DNA of 64,000 bases from Nocardioides immobilis (GCF_003515065.1 NZ_QXGH01000040.1:1-64000), one strand, 5' to 3'. Shown: positions 18,704 to 28,006, numbered from the stretch's first letter. Notes: generated from the letters alone by a model not told the origin. Made by a program: numbers and translations.

Positions 18704-19960
18704 TAGGTGGGAAACGGTCTGCGCTGGCCGTGCCTCGCGATGCACGACACCGAACATGAGGATGACGGCGAGCCCCGTCGCGCACAGCATGACCGCAGCC
18801 ATCGGCGCGGCAGTCGCGCTCCCGAACGCCCCGACGAGCGGCGCGACCAGACCGCCGAGGCCGTACTGCACACAGCCCAACACCGCGGCTGCCGTCCCGG
18901 CAGTGTCACCGTGATCGGAAAGCGCCAGGGCAGGCGTGTTGGGAAACGCCAGAGCCGCTGTTGACACCACCAGCGCCATGCAGATGATCACAGCAGCCAG
19001 GCCACCCCATCCGGTGAGCGCCGCCACCAGCAAGGCGCCAGCTGCAGCCATCTCTGCCACGAGCGCGCCGCTCAGGACCTGCCGCACCGAGAACACCCGC
19101 AGCATGAGTGGGTTGAGCTGGCAGGTCAGGACCAGGACTACCGCATTCATGCCGAACACGAGTCCAAACATCGTCGAGTCCAGTCCGTACCCCTCTTGCA
19201 GTACGAATGACGCACCGGCGACGTACGCGAACATCCCCGCCATCATCAAGCCGCCGATCAGGGTCAAGGCGACGAACATCCGATCGTTCGCCAGGGTCCG
19301 ATACGTCGACAGGGTCGAGCTGATCGTCGCCGGCTGTCGACGCTCGACGGGTAGGGTCTCGCGGATGCCGACGGTGGCCAGTGCGATCAGCAGGACTCCG
19401 ATCCCGGCAAGCACGATGAAGATTCCGCGCCAGGACGTGAAGGTCAGGACGAGGCTTCCGAGAGACGGCGCCAGAATCGGCGCCAGACCCATCACCAGCA
19501 TCAATCGAGACATCATGCGCGCCACGGCGACGCCCTCGAGGAGATCGCGCACGATCGCCACGGCAACGACTGCCACAGCTGCACAGGAAAGTCCCTGCAT
19601 TACGCGCACCACCGCCAGAACCGCGATGGTGGGTGCAAGAGCGCACAATATCGAGGCACCCGCGTGTGCACACAGTCCCGCGATCAACGGTCGACGGCGC
19701 CCGAAAGAGTCGGACAAGGGGCCAACCACGAGCTGGCCGATGCCGAGGCCGAGGAGCATGCCCGTCAGCGTCAGCTGGACTGCGGAGTCACTAGCAGCCA
19801 GGTCGTCACCGATCTGTGGCAGGGCCGGGAGATAGGTGTCCACGGTCAACGGCCCGATGGCGATCATCGAGCCGAGCAGAAGCACCAGCTGAACTTGTCG
19901 GGTGCTCCCCTGCGTTGTCGGAGTGGATGTTGCGTCGGAAGAGCACCGCGCGGAGGACAT
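18695..19960 (-). CDS. Bcr/CflA-type drug-resistance MFS transporter
   Basis: 421-aa, 12-helix MFS protein. The helix 1 motif GPLTVDTYLPALPQI, motif A GQLVVGPLSDSFGRRRPLIAGL and the antiporter motif C-like GLAPILAPSLGSLVL mark the Bcr/CflA efflux family. It may export a toxic substrate or intermediate. The ATG at 19960 directly abuts a dyad site (19961-19977), and TATCAT on the minus strand ends 7 nt before it, so the message could be leaderless. It may read on into the operon from 18602. Confidence 0.85.
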   Translation of the reverse strand: MSSARCSSDATSTPTTQGSTRQVQLVLLLGSMIAIGPLTVDTYLPALPQIGDDLAASDSAVQLTLTGMLLGLGIGQLVVGPLSDSFGRRRPLIAGLCAHAGASILCALAPTIAVLAVVRVMQGLSCAAVAVVAVAIVRDLLEGVAVARMMSRLMLVMGLAPILAPSLGSLVLTFTSWRGIFIVLAGIGVLLIALATVGIRETLPVERRQPATISSTLSTYRTLANDRMFVALTLIGGLMMAGMFAYVAGASFVLQEGYGLDSTMFGLVFGMNAVVLVLTCQLNPLMLRVFSVRQVLSGALVAEMAAAGALLVAALTGWGGLAAVIICMALVVSTAALAFPNTPALALSDHGDTAGTAAAVLGCVQYGLGGLVAPLVGAFGSATAAPMAAVMLCATGLAVILMFGVVHREARPAQTVSHLPL

Positions 19961-19977
19961 GCAATATATGATAGATC
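19961..19977. promoter_or_regulatory. Regulon dyad site 2 / leaderless promoter
   Basis: GCAATATATGATAGATC; on the minus strand GATCTATCATATATTGC, similar to the sites at 40536 and 47687 although it fits the 12-bp core only loosely. It covers the -10-like TATCAT of the efflux gene and lies 70-85 bp upstream of the divergent gene at 20046, so it could control both. Confidence 0.4.
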
Positions 19978-20045
19978 AACTACGATCAGGCCGATGGCGT
20001 GGGCATCCTCCGTTGGTCGATCTCAATCACAGGATGGGGAGCTCG

Positions 20046-20882
20046 ATGGATATAGGGATCTCTGTGTTCCCGACCGATCAGACCATCGGTGTCGTGGATC
20101 TCGCTCGCGAGATCGAACGGCGTGGGTTCGAGTCTCTGTGGCTGACCGAGCACACTCACATTCCCGTCCACCGTGCTCCGAATTCGCCGGCCGGTGGCGA
20201 CCTCGCAGAGTTCTATGCCCGCACGCTCGACCCTTTCGTCGGGCTGACCGCGGCCGCTATGGCAACCTCACGGATTCGTCTCGGATTCGGCATCCTGTTG
20301 ATCGTTCAGCGCGAGCCCATCGCCACCGCGAAGGCGCTTGCGAGCCTTGATCGCATCTCGGGCGGCCGGCTCATGTGCGGGGTGGGCGCCGGCTGGATTC
20401 CGGAGGAGATCGCCAATCACGGCACGATCCCATCGAGCCGCTTCAAGGTGTTGAGGGAACGCGTTCTGGCGATGCGCGAGATCTGGACCGAGGACGAAGC
20501 CGAGTACCACGGCGACTTCGTCGACTTTGATCCGATCTGGTCCTGGCCGAAGCCGCTGCAGAGACCCTTCCCACTGTTCATCGGTGGCAACACGGCCAAC
20601 ACGCTCAGGCGTGTCATCGAGGCCGGCGAGGGATGGTTCCCGGTCGGGAACGACCCCGCAGCTCGACCTCAACTGATCGAGCAGATCGCGGAGTTCCGAC
20701 GGATGTGCGAGGAGGCAGGGCGTGGGCATCTGCCCGTGACGATCTACGGGCCGGAGCCGTCCCTCGCCGCGCTGGACGAGCTCCGCGCCGGTGGCGTGGA
20801 CCGGGTCGTGCTGACCCTGAGCCAGGAATCGACCGATGCCGCAAGGGCTGACCTCGACAGCTTCGCTCGTCTGTTGGACTGA
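20046..20882 (+). CDS. LLM-class F420-dependent oxidoreductase
   Basis: 278-aa luciferase-fold protein (TIGR03619-type). It has IGISVFPTDQTIG, SLWLTEHTHIPVH, IRLGFGILLIVQREPIATAKALASLD, GRLMCGVGAGWIPEE and KPLQRPFPLFIGGNTANTLRRV. These mark an F420-type hydride-transfer enzyme or a monooxygenase-like member; the substrate is not predictable. The ATG has GGGGAG 5 nt upstream. It stands alone, divergent from the efflux gene at 19960. Confidence 0.87.
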   Translation: MDIGISVFPTDQTIGVVDLAREIERRGFESLWLTEHTHIPVHRAPNSPAGGDLAEFYARTLDPFVGLTAAAMATSRIRLGFGILLIVQREPIATAKALASLDRISGGRLMCGVGAGWIPEEIANHGTIPSSRFKVLRERVLAMREIWTEDEAEYHGDFVDFDPIWSWPKPLQRPFPLFIGGNTANTLRRVIEAGEGWFPVGNDPAARPQLIEQIAEFRRMCEEAGRGHLPVTIYGPEPSLAALDELRAGGVDRVVLTLSQESTDAARADLDSFARLLD

Positions 20883-20900
20883 GGACGGACACCGAGGTCG

Positions 20901-21746
20901 TCACCCGTGCGTGAAGCGCTCACGATGCCGGGTGACCCAATCGGCGAACGACCCCGGTGCTCGGCCCAGGAGGTCGGAGACCGTGCGGGTGAGCATAGAC
21001 TCATCGAGCCCGCCGCGGCGGTAAAGAGCGAAGAATGCGTTCACGATCGGCTCAGGATTGTCGCGGAGCAGGTGTGCGCGAGTGTCCTGGTCGTTGAGCG
21101 GGACCCCGCGGAGTGGAATACCGGTCTGGGTGGACACCGTGGCGAGCTGCTCTGCAGGCAGAAGGGCTTCCGGACCAGTCACTCGATAGGCGTTGCCGGC
21201 ATGTCCTGGCTCCGTCAGGGCCAGTGCAGCGATCTCACCGAGGTCGCGCGGATCGACACATGCCACTGCCAGGTCTGGGAACGGCAGCCGCACGTCCCCG
21301 CCCGAGTTGATCTCTGGAACCCAGCGCAGCGCATTGCTGCAGAAGCTCTGCGGCCTGAGAAACGTCCAGTTCAATCCTGACTCCGCGACAGCTTCTTCCG
21401 CGCGCAGGTGATAGGACGTGAGGGCGTTGTCGTGCGTGCGATGTTCCGCTGCTGCCGCCGAGAGGAGCACGGCATGCCGGACGTTGTGCTCCCGTGCCAG
21501 CCGCAAGAGACGCGTGAGCCCGCGATGGCCAGCCATCACGAACATCCCCTGGATCGCAGCCAGGTCAATGCCCAGCGTCGTCGGGTCCGCGATATCAGCG
21601 ACGATGCTCGTCGCCCCGGGTGGGAGGCTCCTCCCTGGTCGACGAACGGGGGCGACCACGTGGTGGCCGCGAGCCAGCAGTGCTGCCACCACCTCGGAGC
21701 CCACGTTCCCGTGCGCACCCACGACTAGAAAGTTTTCGCTTCGCAT
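20901..21746 (-). CDS. NAD(P)H-binding protein, NmrA-like atypical SDR
   Basis: 281-aa atypical SDR. The N-terminal motif VVGAHGNVGSEVVAAL (GxxGxxG) binds NADP, with APVRRPGRSLPPGA after the second strand. HAVLLSAAAAE and TFLRPQSFCSNAL follow the NmrA/NAD(P)H-quinone-reductase-2 pattern, and the protein ends with an SDWV-type helical tail. The classical YxxxK is absent, so the role may be redox sensing or quinone reduction. The ATG at 21746 has GGGAGGG upstream. It is convergent with the gene at 20046 and divergent from 21875. Confidence 0.8.
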   Translation of the reverse strand: MRSENFLVVGAHGNVGSEVVAALLARGHHVVAPVRRPGRSLPPGATSIVADIADPTTLGIDLAAIQGMFVMAGHRGLTRLLRLAREHNVRHAVLLSAAAAEHRTHDNALTSYHLRAEEAVAESGLNWTFLRPQSFCSNALRWVPEINSGGDVRLPFPDLAVACVDPRDLGEIAALALTEPGHAGNAYRVTGPEALLPAEQLATVSTQTGIPLRGVPLNDQDTRAHLLRDNPEPIVNAFFALYRRGGLDESMLTRTVSDLLGRAPGSFADWVTRHRERFTHG

Positions 21747-21814
21747 GCGGGTTGCCCTCCCAGCGGGCCGGGCCTTGGCGAGTCTGGCAATCTCGAAAGG
21801 TCGTGTTCTGACGT

Positions 21815-21826
21815 ATCGTACATTAT
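21815..21826. promoter_or_regulatory. Regulon dyad site 3
   Basis: ATCGTACATTAT, a near-perfect match to ATNRTNNAYNAT. It lies in the 128-bp gap between the divergent genes at 21746 and 21875, about 50 bp upstream of the forward start. Confidence 0.65.
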
Positions 21827-21874
21827 GTTTAGGTCGATGCGAGATGCTCGCACGCCAAATAGCGGAGGTCGCCC

Positions 21875-22846
21875 ATGCGTGTCGTTCTGATCGGCGGGAC
21901 GGGCCACATCGGGAGCTACTTGGTTCCACGCCTCGTGCGGCGCGGGCACGACGTCGTCAGCCTGAGTCGTGGCTCTCGCCGTCCATATGTCGAGGACCCG
22001 GCTTGGGAGGTCGTGGAGCAGGTCACGGTCGATCGCGAGGACCGTGATGCGGAGGGCACCTTTGCAGGGTTGGTGAAGGATCTCGAGCCCGAGGTCGTCA
22101 TCGACCTGCTGTGCTTCACGCTCGACTCCGCTGTTGCCCTGGTCGAGGGCCTCCGAGGTCATATTGATCACTTGGTTCACTGCGGATCGGTATGGATCCA
22201 CGGCCCCAGCCTGCGCGCGCCGATCCTCGAGTCGAACGAGTCGGCCCCGTTCGGCCAGTACGGAATCGAGAAGGCGAGGATCGCCTCGATGCTCAGCCAC
22301 GAGACGGCAAGCGGAGGGATGGTGACGACATCGTTGCATCCTGGCCACATCAGCGGACCCGGCTGGGCAGTCATCAACGCTGTCGGCAACACGGATCACA
22401 CAGTTTGGGAGCGACTCGCAGCCGGCCAGGTCCTTGATATTCCGGGACTCGGTGCCGAGATGATGGCCCACGTCCACGCCGACGACGTGGCGCAGGCGTT
22501 CTCCCTCGCGGTTGAGCATCGCGATGCGGCGGCTGGCGAGTCGTTCCACGTCGCAGCAGCTTCCGCGCTGACGGTGCGCGGCCTTGCCGAGCTCGCAGCC
22601 GGGTGGTTCGGCCAGGCGGTAGAGCTCCGGTCGGTGAGCTGGGAAGAGTTCGGTGCAGCTACAACCGCGGAATTCGCCGAGGCGAGCTGGGACCACCTGA
22701 TCCGGAGCCACCACGTCTCGATCGCGAAGGCAGAGCGGCTGCTCGGCTATCGGCCGGCGTACGCACCGGAGGAGGCGGTCAAGGAGGCCGTGCGATGGCT
22801 CGTTGACCACGGACGGATCGCTACCACGAGCTCGATGCATGACTGA
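21875..22846 (+). CDS. NAD-dependent epimerase/dehydratase family protein
   Basis: 323-aa extended-SDR protein. The Rossmann motif VVLIGGTGHIGSYLVPRLVRRGH is at the N-terminus, VVIDLLCFTLDSA in the fourth strand, and QYGIEKARIASML carries the Tyr-x3-Lys catalytic pair. HVHADDVAQAFSLAV and LGYRPAYAPEEAVKEAVRWL are typical C-terminal pieces. It could be a dehydrogenase, dehydratase or reductase on a cyclic or sugar-like substrate. A dyad site precedes it, and the SDR at 22922 follows 75 bp later. Confidence 0.85.
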   Translation: MRVVLIGGTGHIGSYLVPRLVRRGHDVVSLSRGSRRPYVEDPAWEVVEQVTVDREDRDAEGTFAGLVKDLEPEVVIDLLCFTLDSAVALVEGLRGHIDHLVHCGSVWIHGPSLRAPILESNESAPFGQYGIEKARIASMLSHETASGGMVTTSLHPGHISGPGWAVINAVGNTDHTVWERLAAGQVLDIPGLGAEMMAHVHADDVAQAFSLAVEHRDAAAGESFHVAAASALTVRGLAELAAGWFGQAVELRSVSWEEFGAATTAEFAEASWDHLIRSHHVSIAKAERLLGYRPAYAPEEAVKEAVRWLVDHGRIATTSSMHD

Positions 22847-22921
22847 GGTCCGGAGCGTCGTCGACATCGCCCGGATCTCGCACCTGTCCGACCGCCAGCA
22901 CGAAGATCCAGGAGTGGAACG

Positions 22922-23689
22922 ATGACAGCGACCTATGACTTCGCGAACCAGGTGGCGCTAGTAACCGGCGCCAGCTCTGGCATCGGCCTGGCGACGGCAC
23001 GCGGATTCGCCGACGCCGGCGCCGCCGTGGTGCTGGCCGACATCAACGAGGAGGCTCTTGCTGCGGCCTCGGGGGACATGAAGGCCGCTGGGCGCGAGGT
23101 GACGGCGCTGCTCTGTGACGTCTCGGACGAGGTGCAGGCGGCGGCCATGGTCGAGCAGACGGTCTCGACCTATGGCCGACTCGACATGGCCGTCAACAAC
23201 GCAGGGATCCTCGGTTTCACCGGTGACGTTGCGGCCGAGTCGGGGGAGAGCTTCGACCTCACGACTGCGATCAACCTACGAGGCGTGTGGACCTGCATGA
23301 AGCACGAGCTGCTGCAGATGGCGGAGCAAGGCAGCGGGTCGATCGTCAACATCTCATCGCTGGCCGGGCTCGTGGGGGCGGCCCAGCGCGGGTCCTACGT
23401 CGCCGCCAAGCACGGCGTCGTCGGGCTGACCAAGAGCGCCGCGCTGGACTATGCGGGGCGGGGCATCCGGGTCAACGCCGTGTGCCCGGGCGTGGTCGCT
23501 ACCCCGATGAACGTCGACATCGCCCAGCATCACCCCGAGCTGATCGAGGAGACCATGCGCGAGCAGCCCATCGGCCGGTTGGGCACGCCTGAGGAGGTCG
23601 CTGGATCCGTCCTGTGGCTGTCGAGCTCGGCGGCGAGCTTCGTCCTAGGGGTGGCGTTGCCCGTGGACGGCGGGTTCGTCGCCCACTGA
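22922..23689 (+). CDS. SDR family oxidoreductase (FabG-like)
   Basis: 255-aa classical SDR. VTGASSGIG, an NAD-favouring aspartate in VVLADINEEA, VNNAG, ISSLAGLVG and YVAAKHGVVG supply the cofactor and catalytic sites; ASFVLGVALPVDGGF ends the protein. Likely a 3-hydroxyacyl or alicyclic alcohol dehydrogenase. The GGAGTGGAACG ribosome site sets the ATG. It follows the epimerase and ends 42 bp before dyad site 4. Confidence 0.9.
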   Translation: MTATYDFANQVALVTGASSGIGLATARGFADAGAAVVLADINEEALAAASGDMKAAGREVTALLCDVSDEVQAAAMVEQTVSTYGRLDMAVNNAGILGFTGDVAAESGESFDLTTAINLRGVWTCMKHELLQMAEQGSGSIVNISSLAGLVGAAQRGSYVAAKHGVVGLTKSAALDYAGRGIRVNAVCPGVVATPMNVDIAQHHPELIEETMREQPIGRLGTPEEVAGSVLWLSSSAASFVLGVALPVDGGFVAH

Positions 23690-23731
23690 CGCCTGTGGGG
23701 CCCGGCTGTCCTCACTCTGGCCATCTCACGC

Positions 23732-23743
23732 ATCATGCATTAT
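23732..23743. promoter_or_regulatory. Regulon dyad site 4
   Basis: ATCATGCATTAT, matching the shared dyad and nearly identical to the site at 44944. It lies 53 bp upstream of the ATG at 23797 and starts the five-gene run to 27122. Confidence 0.65.
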
Positions 23744-23796
23744 GTTTGACAACGGGTGAGTCGCCAGGCCACCTCTCTAGGGAAGAGGCGCTCGTG

Positions 23797-24561
23797 ATGG
23801 ACAACAAGCTGGCCGGCACCGTCGCTGTCGTCACAGGCGCGAGCAGCGGCATCGGTGCTGCCACCGCTCGACGGCTGTCGGAGCACGGCGCCGCGGTCGT
23901 CTTGGTCGCCCGGCGTCGCGAGCGGCTGGATGCACTGGTCGCCCAGATCGGCGAAGCCGGCGGTGCCGCGTTGGCCATCGAGGCGGACCTGGCGGTTCGA
24001 GAGCACGCCTCGCGTGCCATCCAAGAGGCGGTCGACCACTACGGCCGTCTCGACATCCTGGTCAACAACGCGGGTCTCATGCTGCTGGGTCCGGTCGTCG
24101 GGGCCGACACCGATGAGTGGGACCGCATGTTGGCCATCAACGTGCAGGGCCTGATGTACGCCACGCACGCGGCGCTGCCCCACTTGCTCGCTGCGGCGGA
24201 GGATGGCCTCCGCGAGGTAGCCGACATCGTGAACGTCGGCTCGATCGCTGGTCGTCTGGCTTGGAGGGGGTACGCGGCCTACAACACCACCAAGTTCGGT
24301 GTGCACGCGTTCAGCGAGGCGCTGCGCCAAGAGGTGACGCGGCGACATGTCCGGGTCGGCCTGCTCGAGCCAGGCGCCGTGGCGACCGAGCTCGTCTCGC
24401 ACAACTCGGCCGAGGTCCGCAAGGAGATGACTGACGCCTTCGATGCCCGGGTCGAGAAGCTCGAGGCCGAGGACATCGCCGACGGCATCGCCTACATGGT
24501 GACACGCTCACACCGGACCACGATTGCCGACATGCTGATCCTCCCGACCGAGCAGGACTGA
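23797..24561 (+). CDS. SDR family oxidoreductase
   Basis: 254-aa classical SDR: VTGASSGIGAATARRL, VLVARRRERLDALV (arginines suggest NADPH), LVNNAGLMLLG, VNVGSIAGRLA and YNTTKFGVHAF for the catalytic Ser/Tyr/Lys. It ends with ITR-like YMVTRSHRTTIADMLILPTEQD, as in the NADP-dependent 3-hydroxy acid dehydrogenases of the YdfG type. First gene of a run with those at 24567, 25324 and 26235. Confidence 0.9.
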   Translation: MDNKLAGTVAVVTGASSGIGAATARRLSEHGAAVVLVARRRERLDALVAQIGEAGGAALAIEADLAVREHASRAIQEAVDHYGRLDILVNNAGLMLLGPVVGADTDEWDRMLAINVQGLMYATHAALPHLLAAAEDGLREVADIVNVGSIAGRLAWRGYAAYNTTKFGVHAFSEALRQEVTRRHVRVGLLEPGAVATELVSHNSAEVRKEMTDAFDARVEKLEAEDIADGIAYMVTRSHRTTIADMLILPTEQD

Positions 24562-24566
24562 CCCAC

Positions 24567-25310
24567 GTGGGCAGGCTCGAGGGCAAGGTCGCACTGATCT
24601 CGGGCGGGGCGCGGGGGCTCGGCGCTGCGCACGTCGAGCTGTTTGCCGAGGAAGGTGGCGCTGTCGTCTTCGGTGACGTCCTCGTTGACGAGGGTGCGGC
24701 ACTCGCGGATCGGCTCGGTGAACGTGGACTCCACGTCCAGTTCCTCAAGCTCGACGTCACGCAGGCCGATGACTGGGCCGCAGCGGTCGACCTCGCGGTC
24801 AACCTGCACGGCCGACTGACGACCTTGGTCAACAACGCGGCGATCTTCAGCGCGGACGGCACGCAGGACGTGACTCAGGAGACGTTTCGCCATGTGTTGA
24901 GCGTCAACCTCGAGGGGCAGTGGCTCGGCATGAGAGCGGCGTTGCCTGCCTTGGTCGAGTTCGGCAACTCATCGATCGTCAACATCTGCTCTGTCTATGC
25001 GCATCTGGCGACTCCCGATGCGGTCGCTTACCACGCGTCGAAAGGTGGGGTGCTGATCATGACCCGGTCGACGGCTTTGGAGTACGTCGGTCGCGGTGTG
25101 CGGGTCAACGCAGTCAATCCCGGCGCGATCGACACTCTCTTCGCGGGCTCGGCAACACCGGACGCAGGCGCGATCTCGTCGGTGGTCCCCCTCGGGAGGT
25201 CTGCGGATCCGCGCGAGATCGCGCACGCGTCGTTGTTCCTCGCGTCGGACGATGCCAGCTACATCACGGGTACCGAGATCGTCGCGGACGGCGGCTGGTC
25301 GGCCGGATGA
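24567..25310 (+). CDS. SDR family oxidoreductase (3-alpha/20-beta-HSD-like)
   Basis: 247-aa classical SDR with ISGGARGLGAAHVELF in the cofactor loop, VFGDVLVDEGAALADRL (aspartate points to NAD), VNNAAIFSADG, NICSVYAHLATPDAVAYHASKGGV (catalytic Ser, Tyr, Lys) and YITGTEIVADGGWSAG at the end. The GARGLGAAH loop is typical of steroid or alicyclic alcohol dehydrogenases. The GTG start lies 5 bp after the previous stop. Confidence 0.88.
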   Translation: MGRLEGKVALISGGARGLGAAHVELFAEEGGAVVFGDVLVDEGAALADRLGERGLHVQFLKLDVTQADDWAAAVDLAVNLHGRLTTLVNNAAIFSADGTQDVTQETFRHVLSVNLEGQWLGMRAALPALVEFGNSSIVNICSVYAHLATPDAVAYHASKGGVLIMTRSTALEYVGRGVRVNAVNPGAIDTLFAGSATPDAGAISSVVPLGRSADPREIAHASLFLASDDASYITGTEIVADGGWSAG

Positions 25311-25323
25311 GGAGGAGGACGAG

Positions 25324-26184
25324 ATGAAGTTCGGAATCCGCTACTCGGACGTCGGGATGGATGACATCCTCACGATCGCCCAGGCCGCTGATAGCGCCGG
25401 GTTGGAGTCGATGTGGCGAGGCGAGCACGTGTTGAGTCCTCGCACGATCCGCTCGATCGATCCGTACTACGCGCGGGCACTTCCCCCGGGCATGGAACGC
25501 TTCGCGATGCTCGACCCGAACACACTTGCGGCGTATCTCGCGGCCAAGACGGAGAACATCCGCTTCTGCATGGGTGTCAATCTGATCGCCCTGCACGTCC
25601 CCTACCAGTTGGCGCGGGTGCTCGCGACTGCGGACATCGTCAGCAACGGCCGAATCATGATGGCCGTCGGTGTGGGCTGGCTGAAGGAAGAGTTCGACAT
25701 CTTGGGTGTCGACTGGAAGACCCGCGGGGGGAGGACAGACGAGGCCATCGCCGTACTCCGAACGCTGTGGAACGATCCTCACCCGCAGTTCGAGGGCAAG
25801 CACTTCCAGCTCCCTCCGGTCACCTTCGCCCCCAAACCGATCCAGAAGAGCCTGCCGATCTTTGTCGCTGGGATGTCGAGGTTCGCATACCGGCGCGCTG
25901 CCCGTCACGGCGACGGATGGTACGGCCACGACCTGTCCCTGGCCGAGGTCGTTCCGATCGTGCGGACGATCCAGGAGGAGCGGGAGAGGTACGACCGCAT
26001 GGATCACCCCTTCGAGTTCACGACACGCGCTCCGTACGACATCACGCCTGATGAGGCCGAGGGCTTCGAGGCGGCTGGTATCGATCGCCTGATCCTTGAC
26101 GTCGGCTCGGCCGCCTACAACGGCGTGTCCACCGTCGTCGAGCGGATCGAGCGGATCGGCAAAGAACTGGTGCGCAACACGTGA
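25324..26184 (+). CDS. LLM-class F420-dependent oxidoreductase
   Basis: 286-aa luciferase-fold protein: MKFGIRYSDVG, SMWRGEHVLSPRTIR, IRFCMGVNLIALHVPYQLARVLATADIVS, RIMMAVGVGWLKEEFDILGVDW and FAPKPIQKSLPIFVAGMSRFAYRRAARHGDGWYGHDL. The GVGW segment and the KP..LPI..G loop are typical of the TIGR03619/F420-type LLM group. The ATG has an AGGAGGAGGACG ribosome site 14 bp after the SDR stop, so it is in the same operon. Confidence 0.88.
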   Translation: MKFGIRYSDVGMDDILTIAQAADSAGLESMWRGEHVLSPRTIRSIDPYYARALPPGMERFAMLDPNTLAAYLAAKTENIRFCMGVNLIALHVPYQLARVLATADIVSNGRIMMAVGVGWLKEEFDILGVDWKTRGGRTDEAIAVLRTLWNDPHPQFEGKHFQLPPVTFAPKPIQKSLPIFVAGMSRFAYRRAARHGDGWYGHDLSLAEVVPIVRTIQEERERYDRMDHPFEFTTRAPYDITPDEAEGFEAAGIDRLILDVGSAAYNGVSTVVERIERIGKELVRNT

Positions 26185-26234
26185 GCTGGATCGCAACGAC
26201 AGCAGACAGCCCGAGAGAAACGAAGGAGATGGCG

Positions 26235-27122
26235 ATGGAGATGGACCTCGGACGAATCGGCATCTGGACGAATCAGCTCAACGGGTTGAAGGCGGCCGAG
26301 CTCAGGGACACGCTCCAGGAGATCGAGGGGCTGGGATACGGCGCCTTGTGGCAAGGCGAGAGCGCTACGGGGCGAGAGGCGCTGACCAACGCTGCGCTGA
26401 CGCTGAGCTGGACCGACCGCATTGTCGCCGCAACCGGTGTGGCATCGATCTGGGCCCGGGACGCGGCAGGACTCGCCTCCGCGCAGCGAATGTTGTGCGA
26501 GTCGTTCCCCTACCGATTCCTCCTCGGACTCGGGGTCAGCCACGAGGGTCAGATCACGGCTCGCGGCCACGACTTCGACACCAAGCCCCTCACTGCAATG
26601 GGCCACTACCTGCGGAGCATGGACATCCAGCCCGCGGGCGTCCTCCCACACCCCCCGGCACCGCCGCCGCGCGTGCTCGCCGCGCTCGGGCCTGCCATGC
26701 TCGACCTGGCTCGGGACCACGCGCAAGGTGCTCACCCGTTCCTGGTGACGCCCGAACAGACCAAGGCTGCTCGGGACGTCCTCGGACCGGGTCGCATCCT
26801 GGCGCCCGAGCTGGGTGTGCTGCTGGAGACGGATGCCGAAGCAGCTCGCACAGTCCTGCGCGGCGAGATCAAGTCCCGACTGGGCTATCCCAACTACCGC
26901 AGGAGCCTGCTGAACCAGGGCTTCACCGAGGCCGACCTCGCTGACGGCGGTAGCGACGCATTGATCGACCGGCTCTTCGCCTGGGGATCGATCTCCGACG
27001 TCGCTCAGCGCGTGGAGGAGCACATCGCTTCTGGAGCCGACCACGTTGCGCTCTACGCACTGCGACCACGCTCGGGCCAGGTGCCGCTCGAGGAGTGGCG
27101 CGAGCTGGCAACCATCATCTGA
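26235..27122 (+). CDS. LLM-class F420-dependent oxidoreductase (TIGR03620-like)
   Basis: 295-aa protein paralogous to the one at 4022: LGRIGIWTNQLNGL, IVAATGVASIWARDAAGLASAQ, FLLGLGVSHEGQI, LAALGPAMLDLARDHAQGAHPFLVTPEQT, LGYPNYRRSLLNQGF and GGSDALIDRLFAWGS. Of several possible starts, the ATG at 26235 is chosen because GAAGGAG ends 6 nt before it; a GTG at 26181 would overlap the previous stop. Last gene of the forward run; it converges with the SDR at 27155. Confidence 0.86.
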   Translation: MEMDLGRIGIWTNQLNGLKAAELRDTLQEIEGLGYGALWQGESATGREALTNAALTLSWTDRIVAATGVASIWARDAAGLASAQRMLCESFPYRFLLGLGVSHEGQITARGHDFDTKPLTAMGHYLRSMDIQPAGVLPHPPAPPPRVLAALGPAMLDLARDHAQGAHPFLVTPEQTKAARDVLGPGRILAPELGVLLETDAEAARTVLRGEIKSRLGYPNYRRSLLNQGFTEADLADGGSDALIDRLFAWGSISDVAQRVEEHIASGADHVALYALRPRSGQVPLEEWRELATII

Positions 27123-27154
27123 ACGTGGCCGCTACCGGGGCCGAGCCGGCGAGG

Positions 27155-27946
27155 TCACAGGGTGGTCGCGGTGCCGCCGTCGACGGGCAAGATGGCACCG
27201 GTGACGTATGACCCAGCGGGCGATGCCAGGAAGATGGCGGCGCCCGCCATGTCCGAGGGGCCGGCGAAACGCTTGAGCGGCACCGGACCGAGCACGACGT
27301 CGGCGCCCTTCTCCTCCAGCGTGGCCGTGAGCATCTTGCTCTCGAACATGCCGGGCGCAATGACATTGACCGTCACCGACTTCGCCGCCAGCTGCTTGGC
27401 GAGATGTCGGCTGAGCTGGTGGACGGCGGCCTTGGACGCGCTGTAGGCGTACGTCTCGTGGTCGGGCACGCGGATCGCGTTGATCGATCCGACGTTGATG
27501 ATGCGCGCAGGATCGTGGTGACTTGCGGCTTCCTCGATGAGGGGAAGGAGGGCTTGGATCAGGAAGAAGGGTCCCTTGGTGTTGATGTCAAACACCTTGT
27601 CCCATCCGGATTCCGGATACTCGGTCAGTGTCTCTGCCCAGATGGCCCCCGCGTTGTTGATCAGCACGTCGAGCCGGTCGACGCGCACGGCGAACTCGGC
27701 CGCGAATGTTCGGCAACCCTCGACCGTGGCGAGGTTGGCGGTCATGGCGTGGCACTCGCCGTACGCGGCCAGGTCGTGCGCGGCCTTGTCGGCAACCTCG
27801 GCGTTGCGGGCGCAGATGTAGACCCGGGCACCGGCTTTGACGAAGCCCTCGGCGATCGAGCGGCCGATGCCCCGACTGCCGCCGGTGACCAGCACAGTCT
27901 TCCCGGCGACGTCGAACAGGCGCTCGATGGTGATGTCACTAGTCAC
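27155..27946 (-). CDS. SDR family oxidoreductase
   Basis: 263-aa classical SDR. VTGGSRGIGRSIAEGF, VYICARNAEVAD (NADPH-type), LINNAGAIWAETL, NVGSINAIRVPDHETYAYSASKAAVHQLSRHLA (catalytic Ser, Tyr, Lys) and SYVTGAILPVDGG. Relatives include FabG-like and RhlG-like 3-oxoacyl reductases. The GTG start has AAGGA 8 nt upstream. It is the last gene of the reverse operon with 28007 and 29252. Confidence 0.9.
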   Translation of the reverse strand: MTSDITIERLFDVAGKTVLVTGGSRGIGRSIAEGFVKAGARVYICARNAEVADKAAHDLAAYGECHAMTANLATVEGCRTFAAEFAVRVDRLDVLINNAGAIWAETLTEYPESGWDKVFDINTKGPFFLIQALLPLIEEAASHHDPARIINVGSINAIRVPDHETYAYSASKAAVHQLSRHLAKQLAAKSVTVNVIAPGMFESKMLTATLEEKGADVVLGPVPLKRFAGPSDMAGAAIFLASPAGSYVTGAILPVDGGTATTL

Positions 27947-28006
27947 GTCGTGTTCCTTCTTCCGGTGGCTTCGCTTGTCGAACGTAGGAGGACCGCCCCA
28001 GCCGGG

